64,000 nucleotides of DNA from Lineus longissimus (lineage: Eukaryota > Nemertea > Pilidiophora > Heteronemertea > Lineidae), in contig NC_088313.1 in the NCBI RefSeq assembly GCF_910592395.1, positions 18,492,437 through 18,556,436 on the forward strand, given 5' to 3'. The notes beneath the pieces were generated by a model. It was not told where the DNA came from. It saw only the letters and a program-made list of their open reading frames with translations, and made no database searches. The position numbers and the translations under genes were made by a program. How positions within the stretch are numbered: the first letter of the stretch is position 1; each line of letters starts with the position of its first letter. Shown here piece by piece: positions 12,201 to 21,812 of this stretch.

Positions 12201-15200
12201 TGAAATATCAATAAATGAATTGGAATTGGTATAATAGAATATTGTATTAGTGGCGTGTAGTATGAGACACCATACATTATGAGTCGAGTTCAATAGTCTA
12301 TGCCCAGAGGGCGCTGTAATTTAGTGACTACTAATAAACATGTTATGTTTTCATATCCGCCTTGTTTATGATCATCAACCTACGTAAATCCTCGACATGG
12401 TGTCAGAAGTGGGATGAGATGAAGAAAAACATTTATAGAACAGGTTGAACTTATTAGTATGTCAAAATCGGTTCTATTCCGATTGTAAACGGCTGACAAA
12501 AGTCCGGGCCGAAAGTAGGTCATGGGCCACATGGCGGAAAAAAATCGTAATCGGAACGTTCGTCGCGCACGTGCTTCAAGTGACGTTGACCTCGCACAAC
12601 GATTAGGAGATCTACGGAGGCCGGTACGGTTCATGCGAAATTCTAGGCGGAGTTCGGAGATTCTTAGTAGAGAATCTAGTGAACGTGCACACTTGAAGTA
12701 GTTTCTTAGGCGAGAACTAAAGTATAACCATGGCAACTGCAATGCCATATCAGGTGCAACCACCAGAGAAGTTTAACTTCAAACCAGATGACTGGCCGAA
12801 ATGGAAACGACGTTTTAATAGGTTCAGGGAGGCATCTGGGCTTTCGACTAAGTCACAGGAAAACCAAGTAAATACGTTGATTTACTGTATGGGCGACGAA
12901 GCTGATGACATTTTAAACTCAATAACATTAACGGATGACGATAGGCGGTCATATGATGTCATCGTAGAAAAACTTGAGAGTTACTTTTTGCCAAAAAGGA
13001 ATGTTATATTCGAGAGAGCTAAGTTTAATCAAAGGCGACAGTCAGAGACTGAGTCGGTGGATCAGTTCATAACTGATTTGTTTAGCTTAGCAGAACATTG
13101 TCAATTCGGAAACTTAAAGGATGAGTTGATCCGGGACAGAATCGTTGTTGGCATAAAGGACACTAAGCTAGCTGAGAAAATGCAGCTCAACTCTAACTTG
13201 ACATTGACTAAAGCTATGACAATGGTCAGACAATGTGAAAGCGTTAAAGCACAACAAACTGTGTTAAGGGGCACTGAGCTAGGCAGCACCGCGGAAGTCG
13301 CGAAAGTAGGTGGTTCTGATAAACCTACAAGTAGTAAAGGTGGACACAAGAAACCAGGTTGGGTGAAACAGCATCAGCGAAAGGGAAACCCAGGTGGGAG
13401 AACTAAATCACAATGGAAAAACAAGGACGGGAAGTGTCATAGGTGTGGCAAGACTCCAAGTCATAGTAAACAGAATTGCCCAGCGAAGGACGCTGAGTGT
13501 CATAAATGCAAATTTACTGGTCATTATCAGAAAATGTGTAAAAACTCTAAAACTGTCAGTGAAATCCAAGAAGAAGGTATATTTCTAGGTGCAGTTAACA
13601 GTAAGTTACACAATGGCTGGGTGAGTGCCGTTAAACTTGGAAGCACCAAGGTTAATTGGAAAATAGACACTGGAGCGGAAGTCTCTTGTATCCCGTATGG
13701 CATTTACACTAGGAATAAAGTGTCGCTAGGGAAGCTACACCAGCCAGACCGGAAGCTATTCGGTGCTGGAGGGAATGAACTTCAGGTGAAGGGTGTCATT
13801 CTAACCAGGCTACAAAAACGTGATGTCAAGGTTGACTCTGTAGTCTATGTCGTTGATGGACTTAAAAATCCATTACTAGGACAACCAGCGATCCGTGCAT
13901 TGAAGCTTGTGTCTGTTGTAGAATCAGTTGATAGTGAGTGTGCTGATATCAAGAACATTAAGGCCAAATACCCAAAGTTGTTTTCAGGACTGGGAAAACT
14001 TAAAGGGGACTACACCATAAAGCTAAAAGATGGTGCTGAGCCCTATGCTATTTCTGCGGCTAGACGAATTGCCATTCCACTTTTAACAAGGACCAAGACG
14101 GAACTCGAAAGGATGGCAAACATAGGGGTTGTCTCAGAGGTGAGAGAGCCAACGGATTGGTGTGCTGGCATGGTTGTAGTACCAAAATCGAACGGTTCTG
14201 TAAGAATATGTGTGGACCTGACTAAACTTAATGAAAGTGTCTGTCGTGAAAGGCATCAAATGCCATCTGTTGATTATACTTTGGCACAGTTAAAGGGTGC
14301 AAAGGTCTTTAGTAAGCTAGATGCAAATTCTGGGTTCTGGCAGATCCCATTGGATCCCGAGAGTAGAAAGCTCACAACGTTCATGACCCCATGGGGCAGG
14401 TACTGTTTCAATAGACTCCCCTATGGAATCTCATCGGGACCCGAACTCTTTCAAAAGCGAATGCAGGAAATTCTTGAAGGACTTGACGGCGTTCTAGTTG
14501 AAATTGACGACATACTTGTCTATGGTATGGATCAGCAGGAACACGATAGGAGGTTACACGCAGTGTTAAACAGACTCATGGAATCGGGAGTAACTCTGAA
14601 TGGACCGAAGTGTGAGATCTCTAAGGAGAAACTGTTGTATTTAGCACACATACTTGATAGTGAAGGCATTAGGCCTGACCCAAGGAAAATCAAGGCAGTA
14701 CAGGATTTTCCAGAGCCAAACAATGTGCCAGAACTCAGGAGATTTCTTGGCATGATAACCTATCTAGGGAGATTTATACCGAACTTAGCGAGTAAGACTG
14801 AACCTTTACGTTGTCTTATGAGTAAGAAAAACAGCTGGGTCTGGGAAGGTCCCCAGAAAGGAGCATTTGCAAGCTTGAAAGCAGAGCTAATATCTCCACC
14901 GTTACTTGCGCATTACGATCCGGAGAAGGAAACCATAGTCTCAGCGGATGCTTCCTCTTATGGATTAGGAGGAGTTATTCTACAGGTTCATGAGAAAGGG
15001 GTTAAAAGACCTGTAGCATATGCGTCAAGGACTTTAAATGACACTGAGAAGCGTTATGCACAAATCGAGAAAGAGGCGTTAGCGGCCACATGGGCTTGCG
15101 AGAGATTTTCGGACTATGTGCTAGGGAAAACATTCTCATTGGAGACAGATCATAAGCCTTTAGTTCCACTGCTAGGAGGAGGCAAGAGCCTCGAAATGCT

Positions 15201-18200
15201 GCCAGCCAGAGTGCAGAGATTCAAAATGAGACTTATGAAATACTCGTACCAAATCAAACATGTGCCGGGAAAGGAACTCTACATAGCAGATGCTCTTTCG
15301 AGGGCACCCCTTCAAAGGGAACGATCTGAGGCAGACATAAAATTTGATGCAGATGTCACTGCATACGTTTCGGCTATAACACAAAATCTGCCAGCCAGTG
15401 AAAGACGGCTGCAGCAGATTAAGGAGAAACAATCAGAGGACGAGGTTTGCCGTCAACTGTTGCAGTACTGTAGAGATGGATGGCCAGACCGTCCATTCGT
15501 TAGAGGTGCTGTAAAGCCCTTCTATCCAATCTCAGGCGAGCTTACCGTGCAAGATGGGTTACTAATGAGAGGGACTCGTATAGTCATTCCGATGAGTATG
15601 CGTTTAGAGATACTTGATAAGATCCATGAAGGCCATCAGGGAACAACTAAATGCAGGGAAAGAGCTAAACATAGCGTATGGTGGCCGGGATTGAGTACCC
15701 AATTGGAGAACCTTGTTAAAAACTGTGCGGTCTGTGCGAAAGTGAGGAGCTATAGGCACGAGCCTAACCTTCAGGGTGAATTTCCTCGCAGACCTTGGCA
15801 AGTCATAGGGACCGATCTTGCCGAACACAAAAAGCAACAGTATCTGATCGTAGTCGATTATTATTCTAGGTACATAGAGGTTGAGAAACTGTCAAGTCTC
15901 TCATCTCAGGCAGTCATTGGACACTTGAAAAACATGTTTGCCAGGCATGGAATTCCGGAGAGACTGAGGAGTGATAACGGACCTCAGTATGACTCTCAGG
16001 ACTTCAGATGTTTTGCCAATAAGTTTGAATTCGAACATGTGACGAGCAGCCCTTTATACCCACAAGGGAATGGAGAAGCTGAGAGAGCGGTACAAACGGT
16101 AAAAAACTTGATCAAGAAGTCAAAGGACTTCACATTAGCATTGCTAGCGTACCGTTCAACTCCATTGCAAAATGGGTACAGCCCGAGTGAACTGTTAATG
16201 GGCAGGAGATTGCGGAACACACTTCCTCAGCATCATTCGAAGTTGGAGCCAAAGTGGTCTTATGGTGACTTGAGGAAAAAGGAGGAGGAGTATAGGAGAA
16301 AAATGACTTTGAATGCTGATAAACATCACGCAGCCAGATCACTGCCACAGCTAGGCATAGGAGACACTGTGTGGATTCCTGATAAGGAGGTCACTGGTTC
16401 AATCTCAGGACATGCTGAGACTCCACGTTCTTATGTGGTGACGACACCAAAGGGAACATTTAGGAGAAATAGGCGGAGCTTATGCCAATTGGCACCGTCT
16501 TTGAATACTGATCAGGACAGTCAGGTTGCTCCAGACATTTCAGATCATTCATCTGTGAGCAATGGTGAATCAGGAACAGTTGCAGTAGAAACATCACAGA
16601 ATGATACTAGTAATTCTGCAGGACAATCCACTCCGAGACCACCAGTTGTCACAACCAGATCTGGTAGAATTTCAAAGCCAGCAGTCAGACTTGATCTGTA
16701 GACTTTGTAATGAAAAGAAGTCAGGATGTTGTAATTCATAGTATTTCCATAAGAGACATTGGGTTAATATAGTTATAATAGTTATAATCTAGTTCAGAGA
16801 CATTTGAGGAATCATCTCTATAGCTAAAATTTAAGTTGAGTGTTCAGTTGTTCATTGGACTTTTATAGGACTCTTTAAAGGCTGAGAAAGGGGGATGTAG
16901 TATGAGACACCATACATTATGAGTCGAGTTCAATAGTCTATGCCCAGAGGGCGCTGTAATTTAGTGACTACTAATAAACATGTTATGTTTTCATATCCGC
17001 CTTGTTTATGATCATCAACCTACGTAAATCCTCGACATGGTGGACTTCTGTTTGGTGTATAGTTGAGAGGGAGGCTCGTTACAACTACTAATTAGATGGT
17101 GAAGAGGTGTGGAGAACAACAAGAGAACATGAACCAACTCTGGAGTGGTATTGAACTGAACATAAGCTTCCAAGTAAGAGCAGGTTCATATTATCTACAG
17201 ATGGATTATACATCGGGCATTTGCCATCTTGACCCTCAAAGTATTTACACTGCTCTGCTTCAAGACAACTCAATATGGGCCGAGGCTATAGCTTTTGGTC
17301 AATAATTTGTTTCTGCTACTGAGCACAGGCCCATGCAGGCAATGATGGTATTACTTTTCCAGGTGTTAATCATAAAGTCAATCTCTCCCTGAATCTGAAG
17401 ATGGTATCTTAACATATTATCATGGTTCATTCTGGTGTAAAGTGTTTTCTGAAAGAGAGGCACATAAAGGCCAAGTGTATCTGTGTATACCAGCATGTGT
17501 TGGTGTCGTTAATAAAAGACCAAGTCCATTCTTGGTGATATTGGCAGTCAATTAACTACTGCTAATACACTTCTAACAAATCCATTTATTCCGCCATTAA
17601 TTAAAATTTATTTCAACAATTGGTTAAAAATCAATGCAGCTTCAATGATCGGCCACTCCTAAGCTTCTCTTTTTAATTAACAAGAAAATGAGATTACAAG
17701 ACCTGATCCTTGTGGCAAGAATCTCAATAAACTAAGCTAAAACTGTGACAAATGAAAAATCCGCTAAATCGATGCAAAAGAATTGCCTCATGAACTGTTA
17801 TTAGTTTTCCCACAATGGTTTTGAGAGCTTTCCTTTAGGGTGAATAACATCCCGTTAGGATATTGAGATCGAAATGACACGAGTTAAAAGTTGCCGCTCG
17901 ATATAATCTTGAGGTTTTCACAAACTGCCTACATCAATTGTGCAGTTGCGTCAAAATACATTGACCATTACTGTCAACTTCAGGTGAGATGCCATTCAAA
18001 CACTACATGTTTCTAGGCAACCCTTTGATGCTTTGGTGTATTAATTCTAGCACTATTCACCGGCCAGGCATAACTATCCGATCTGAGCACTTTAACTCGG
18101 TGGGATATTGCAAAATAGTCTGTATTTTTATTTTTGGCTTTTATACAATGGCGTGAATGGGTCGTAAACCTTCGTGTAAACAGTGAAAATCTCTTGAGGT

Positions 18201-20595
18201 TGGAAAAGGGCTTCTAAAAGAAAGAGCAGCAGGGGTGAGGATATAGCAGCATGGTATCCAGGGACAAGTTTTGATAGGGACCCATAGGCCTGGACATATC
18301 CACAGGACCCTTGATGGATTAAGTCTAGATTTCAGCTTAATGGCACACATACAATTCGAAAATAAGTTGTTTGAACCTAATGTCAAGTCTCCTGATGACA
18401 ATTTTCACACGAACTGAACTCTCAGCCTCCTGTGAAAACATTAAAAATTAACCACACCATGGTATTACCCATAAAATGACTTATCTATCATCCAAATTTC
18501 AGAGTTTTATATGCATCAAATTTGCCACGGTGCATGTCTTGTACCACCCCATCTTTACCCCTGGTCAGGATGGCATAAACATGTTAACCTTTCCCTTGAC
18601 ACTTTGTCATCAAACATCCTGTGAGGTACAAATCCCATGTACAAACTATGGGATAAGTCCTCCATCAAGTTGTAAGGTTTAACGCTTTGTTAATCAAGGG
18701 TCAGGGTCCAGATGTTCCTCTTTACATGCTTTACAAAGAAATTACAATGAAATGTTTCTGAGAGAACTTTTTTATCAATGTAATGTTAAATTGGATATAA
18801 ATAGTATTACAGGGTGGTTGTAAGCAAGACATACATATAGATCCCTTGCCAGAAGTCTATTGTCATCATGCACCCCACAAAGTAATAAATTGTCGTACAA
18901 TGGACTAAAAAATGTGGCATGAGCCAGAACACAATTAATGAGATTGCCATTGTGTGCTATTGTAGTATTCTAAATTACTATTTTTAATGAAAAGTACCCT
19001 CAAAATGAACTGTAGTCTTCACCTGTTCAACTTCAATGCTGAAGAATTGTGAGATGGTGGACCAACTACATGTATAGCTCGATTCAGCTATCACAAGCAG
19101 ATCGGCCAAAACTGTTTTGTCTTGGACTTCATCCAAAATCAACAGATGCTACCTTGGGGACCCAACCCCACAGCTTAGGACCTCATCAGGTCAGGCAAAT
19201 ATGTGACTCATTGATCATGACAGGTGAAGCTGATAGGCAAATTCATCATAATTCATTGATTCAGAAGTAAATCAAATAGACCTCATTAGTGTAAATACCA
19301 TCGTTCATACTACTACTACTTCTAAACAACATCAGTGACAGAGAGCAAATATAGGCGGTGGTCTTCTTACAGTTGCCACCATAAGTTTTTCTGAAAATTT
19401 ACAATTGTAATGCACTAATGTGAGTTTCTTTGATGTTTTTATTGTTTATTGAAGTCCTAATACAGGAGGGGTGAGCACTATGAAGATCCAGTGAGTCACT
19501 TTACAGTCCGATCACCCAATCAGCCCAACTGACTATCATGACCAGATTTCCATGTGCCTGTAGTTTGAGTCCCTTTATCAACGCTTGTGCCTTTGAAGAT
19601 GCAGGTCCCAACCAGGGTTAAGACATGGACAACTATACACAATTCATAAAGACTATGAGAAAGGACTGAATGATGCAACAATTCTTGCAGATCGATACAG
19701 AGGAACGAAATAATATGTCTCTAATGTCAAAGCAACCCACACATGACACGTGTCCCCTGACATTAACACAAAAACGTGATATGATCCGACGATTACCTGT
19801 GAAAAAGACAAAGGCAAACATTACAACATCCCATATTCTGGTGTTGTAATAAGTGTCCTTATTGTCATGTTCTTGTTGCGAGGGCGTATGTCACAACGAC
19901 ATTCACATGCATTCATGACCATTTAGTTTAAAAACATGAAGCCAACTTGACTTTTGACTGGTGATCCAGAGGCAGTCTTTGCTAAGTTTCAATGTTTGCG
20001 AAGCAATCAGGATGAAAAGCTTTGCAGACACCAATCTGGTTTTGCAGATTTTAGATCTAGGATCAGTTGGTGTTATGACAAAGGACAAACTATATATATA
20101 TATGAACTATTATATATAGAGCATCTATGTAACATACAGGACATTGGGTGATATGAATAAAGACCAGTAAATGCTTTTACTTCAGTTTTGTACAGAAAGG
20201 CCTAGTGTAAATGTACATGGAGATTTAGATAAAAGCATTTGCTAGTCTTTATTCATATCACCCATTGTTAAGATAAGACCAGATGTCACCAGGTCCCCTA
20301 TTCAGGCCACAACAGCCTGAGCATGGAACCTTGGCAACAGATTGCAAAATGGACAGCAATTGAATAATAACATCACCAGATCATGAAGGTCGATTTATCA
20401 GGATTTTGATGTGGACAAGGACTTTCTTTTGTATAATGTATTGTGTGTAACATGCATGTAACATGATGGGATTTTTCCAGGGTTCATTCGAAATTGGCGA
20501 CACCTGATATTTGCAAGGCCTGGATCATGCCGCAAGAAAGTTTAAACACGACAGATGTCAACTAATTCAAAAATCAAACATCAATATTTTGCTGT

Positions 20596-20639
<44 letters not shown>

Positions 20640-21709
20640 TCAGACAAATACAAATATGAGGTGGTTTGACCAAGAGAATGGTGGTGACAGATCATCGATC
20701 AGAATCACCATATGCTCAATGATTTTCCAGACAATACATATGTATAATGTCCAGGAAGAAAAAACACTTCAAAATCCGATACATTTTACATTTTAAAAGT
20801 GGCCATTTCCTAATTATAATTTGTAACTCGTTTAACTGAACACTGGTACTTTTAACATTCAACAATGACTGGCAGGTGGCGAAATTATTAAACATCAACA
20901 TCTGGTACTTGAGGATGATACTTGAAATGAGAGAGTGCTTCACGACTTGAAGGGTTTAGCTGTGGCGGCAATAAGGCCCAGGACGGCCAAGTTATACCGC
21001 CTAGACAAGACCTGTCTCTGTTAGATAGCGATGGCAGCCATCTCTCTGTGAGAAGAAGTCAGGGAGGCGCTCAATAAGCAGCTGTCCAAATAGATTGATA
21101 CAGCTCTTCCAACTGACCAGCGGCAGCATGACGCCCAAATCAGACTATCTGAATGGGAGGGAGATGGTTGAAATCACCAAAACATGCTTCCCTTAACAAG
21201 AACTCAAGACAGATTTGGCTATTTTCCTCAAAATGATACATACCTTTGGTTAATACTCCACTCTTTATAATACGTCCCTCTAACAGCGGCTTGGGCAGCA
21301 AGAGCAAGAATGCTGAGACAACATGCACTGTTTGTGCAATCGGACAAAAGTTCCGCCAAACTTTCCAAGCCCGACCACGAACTTGCTTCTTCCTGAATAT
21401 CTCCTTGATGGGATCCTTCCCCAACAGAGCGCCATCGTTGGCGAAGTTACCAACTTTGAACACACACGCCATTACGAAGAATGGGAGGCACAGCAGAGAA
21501 AAAACGGCGAAGACGATTGTCACATTTAATTCAGAGTCTGGTTTTGTTCCTTCCGGCCATATCATGTTGTTATACTTCAAGTAATTGTTGATTGTCTGAA
21601 TGATAAGGTAGACTTCAATGCTGACGATTAACGCACAGAACCATATCGTCCATAACGAGTTCAATTTGAATGAGAAGCGCATTTTCTGGGGCTGCCTTGG
21701 TAGAGCCAT
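9276..21709 (-). CDS. Tincar-like eight-pass membrane protein, two coding exons
   Basis: Coding exons on the minus strand are 21709-21244 and 11485-9276. The first ends in phase 1 at AAAG then GTATGT; the second starts after TCTTCCAG and supplies two bases, so the join reads VLTKG-AIWWTDL and gives 891 residues. Three hydrophobic helices lie in exon 1 (about 19-40, 61-86 and 127-147) and five in exon 2, eight in all, as in Drosophila Tincar, a membrane protein of cardioblasts and eye. The cytosolic tail of over 400 residues has repeated TP motifs (PTTPVNSRPTTP), an acidic patch and an RVTF sequence that could dock protein phosphatase 1. The start is the first ATG in frame after an upstream TAA. 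A CTTTCAG acceptor at 21813-21819 shows that a leader exon lies further upstream. Family assignment is from memory of its general layout; the molecular role is unknown. Confidence 0.72.
11486..12255 (-). other. 3' part of the tincar intron
   Basis: Intron sequence between the second coding exon and the retrotransposon. An open stretch at 11548-11657 has splice-like ends but does not fit the reading phase (see rejected). Nothing else stands out. Confidence 0.6.
12256..12397 (+). repeat. 5' LTR, 142 bp
   Basis: It begins TGTAGTATGAG and ends CTCGACA. It is identical to 16896-17037. It contains an AATAAA signal (in CTAATAAACATG). It is short for a gypsy-type element but usual for Mag-like ones. 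Confidence 0.95.
12398..12415 (+). other. Primer-binding site, tRNA-Leu(CAA) type
   Basis: TGGTGTCAGAAGTGGGAT follows the 5' LTR with no gap. It is complementary to CCA plus the 3' end of animal tRNA-Leu(CAA), ATCCCACTTCTGACA, as I remember that tRNA. It marks where minus-strand DNA synthesis is primed. Confidence 0.85.
12730..16701 (+). CDS. Retrotransposon Gag-Pol polyprotein, 1323 residues
   Basis: A single frame encodes the structural and enzymatic parts with no frameshift. The order is a Gag domain, two zinc knuckles from C236 to about residue 270 (the second is CX2CX4HX4C; the first has one extra residue before its histidine), and an aspartic protease with DTGA at D313. Reverse transcriptase follows with its catalytic pair at D593-D594 in EIDDILVYG, where the more usual residue before IDD is an aromatic. 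RNase H has D740. The integrase HHCC zinc domain starts at H966, and its catalytic triad D1029, D1082 and E1118 has the standard 35-residue spacing. Order PR-RT-RH-IN is that of Ty3/gypsy elements. The C-terminal tail is serine and threonine rich. There is no chromodomain or envelope. All key residues are present, so it may be active. Confidence 0.95.
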   Translation: MATAMPYQVQPPEKFNFKPDDWPKWKRRFNRFREASGLSTKSQENQVNTLIYCMGDEADDILNSITLTDDDRRSYDVIVEKLESYFLPKRNVIFERAKFNQRRQSETESVDQFITDLFSLAEHCQFGNLKDELIRDRIVVGIKDTKLAEKMQLNSNLTLTKAMTMVRQCESVKAQQTVLRGTELGSTAEVAKVGGSDKPTSSKGGHKKPGWVKQHQRKGNPGGRTKSQWKNKDGKCHRCGKTPSHSKQNCPAKDAECHKCKFTGHYQKMCKNSKTVSEIQEEGIFLGAVNSKLHNGWVSAVKLGSTKVNWKIDTGAEVSCIPYGIYTRNKVSLGKLHQPDRKLFGAGGNELQVKGVILTRLQKRDVKVDSVVYVVDGLKNPLLGQPAIRALKLVSVVESVDSECADIKNIKAKYPKLFSGLGKLKGDYTIKLKDGAEPYAISAARRIAIPLLTRTKTELERMANIGVVSEVREPTDWCAGMVVVPKSNGSVRICVDLTKLNESVCRERHQMPSVDYTLAQLKGAKVFSKLDANSGFWQIPLDPESRKLTTFMTPWGRYCFNRLPYGISSGPELFQKRMQEILEGLDGVLVEIDDILVYGMDQQEHDRRLHAVLNRLMESGVTLNGPKCEISKEKLLYLAHILDSEGIRPDPRKIKAVQDFPEPNNVPELRRFLGMITYLGRFIPNLASKTEPLRCLMSKKNSWVWEGPQKGAFASLKAELISPPLLAHYDPEKETIVSADASSYGLGGVILQVHEKGVKRPVAYASRTLNDTEKRYAQIEKEALAATWACERFSDYVLGKTFSLETDHKPLVPLLGGGKSLEMLPARVQRFKMRLMKYSYQIKHVPGKELYIADALSRAPLQRERSEADIKFDADVTAYVSAITQNLPASERRLQQIKEKQSEDEVCRQLLQYCRDGWPDRPFVRGAVKPFYPISGELTVQDGLLMRGTRIVIPMSMRLEILDKIHEGHQGTTKCRERAKHSVWWPGLSTQLENLVKNCAVCAKVRSYRHEPNLQGEFPRRPWQVIGTDLAEHKKQQYLIVVDYYSRYIEVEKLSSLSSQAVIGHLKNMFARHGIPERLRSDNGPQYDSQDFRCFANKFEFEHVTSSPLYPQGNGEAERAVQTVKNLIKKSKDFTLALLAYRSTPLQNGYSPSELLMGRRLRNTLPQHHSKLEPKWSYGDLRKKEEEYRRKMTLNADKHHAARSLPQLGIGDTVWIPDKEVTGSISGHAETPRSYVVTTPKGTFRRNRRSLCQLAPSLNTDQDSQVAPDISDHSSVSNGESGTVAVETSQNDTSNSAGQSTPRPPVVTTRSGRISKPAVRLDL
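16883..16895 (+). other. Polypurine tract
   Basis: A purine run, GAGAAAGGGGGA, lies directly before the 3' LTR. It is the expected primer site for plus-strand DNA synthesis. Confidence 0.85.
16896..17037 (+). repeat. 3' LTR, 142 bp
   Basis: Identical to the 5' LTR at 12256-12397. It ends in CTCGACA, followed by host TGGTG. Confidence 0.95.
20145..20264. mobile_element. 120-bp foldback (MITE-like) element
   Basis: The arms at 20145-20179 and 20230-20264 are 35 bp each and nearly perfectly complementary, starting TGGGTGATATGAATAAAGAC. About 50 bp separate them. ATT occurs on both outer sides and may be a short target duplication. No coding capacity. Confidence 0.75.
20598..20640 (+). repeat. 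(CAT)n microsatellite
   Basis: About fourteen uninterrupted CAT triplets in the tincar intron. Confidence 0.97.
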
Positions 21710-21812
21710 CTTAATGATGTGATCAAACTGGGAGAATAATCCTAAGTTTGTCAAATATCCTTCTGCAAAGCTGCTCGTTGCCCATGTATGTTGCGGTTAT
21801 CCATCCTCATTT
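21707..21812 (-). promoter_or_regulatory. tincar leader exon segment with two upstream ORFs
   Basis: On the minus strand the exon begins after CTTTCAG. Before the main ATG at 21709 there are ATG starts opening two short frames of about 19 and 20 codons. The first (MRMDNRNIHG...) stops before the main start; the second (MGNEQLCRRI...) also ends upstream of it. Such upstream frames often lower translation of the main frame; that effect is inference. Confidence 0.5.

Larger units (their letters stand above)
12256..17037 (+). mobile_element. Complete Ty3/gypsy (Mag-type) LTR retrotransposon
   Basis: The element is 4782 bp. It has two 142-bp LTRs that are identical base for base, a primer-binding site directly after the 5' LTR, one uninterrupted gag-pol frame and a purine tract before the 3' LTR. 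The flanking pentamers are TGGCG and TGGTG, which fit a 5-bp target duplication with one CpG transition. There is no envelope frame. The gag layout and the reverse transcriptase wording resemble the Mag/SURL lineage of marine invertebrates. It sits inside the tincar intron in the opposite orientation to that gene. Identical LTRs and the intact frame show a very recent insertion. Confidence 0.93.
17038..21243 (-). other. 5' part of the tincar intron
   Basis: AT-rich intron sequence. It holds a foldback element at 20145-20264 and an ATC/CAT microsatellite at 20598-20640. GC-richer sequence at 20990-21125 has open frames but is not needed to complete the tincar frame. Confidence 0.6.

Noticed and set aside
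18560-18690. Minus-strand open stretch ending at a GTAAAG donor, considered as another tincar exon
   Set aside because: No acceptor in the needed phase and no membrane-protein character; the plus strand is open there too.
20990-21125. GC-richer open stretch on the minus strand, considered as a middle tincar exon
   Set aside because: The frame that looks most protein-like cannot be joined in phase to the 21244 donor, and the phase-compatible frame runs into a stop. The gene is complete without it.
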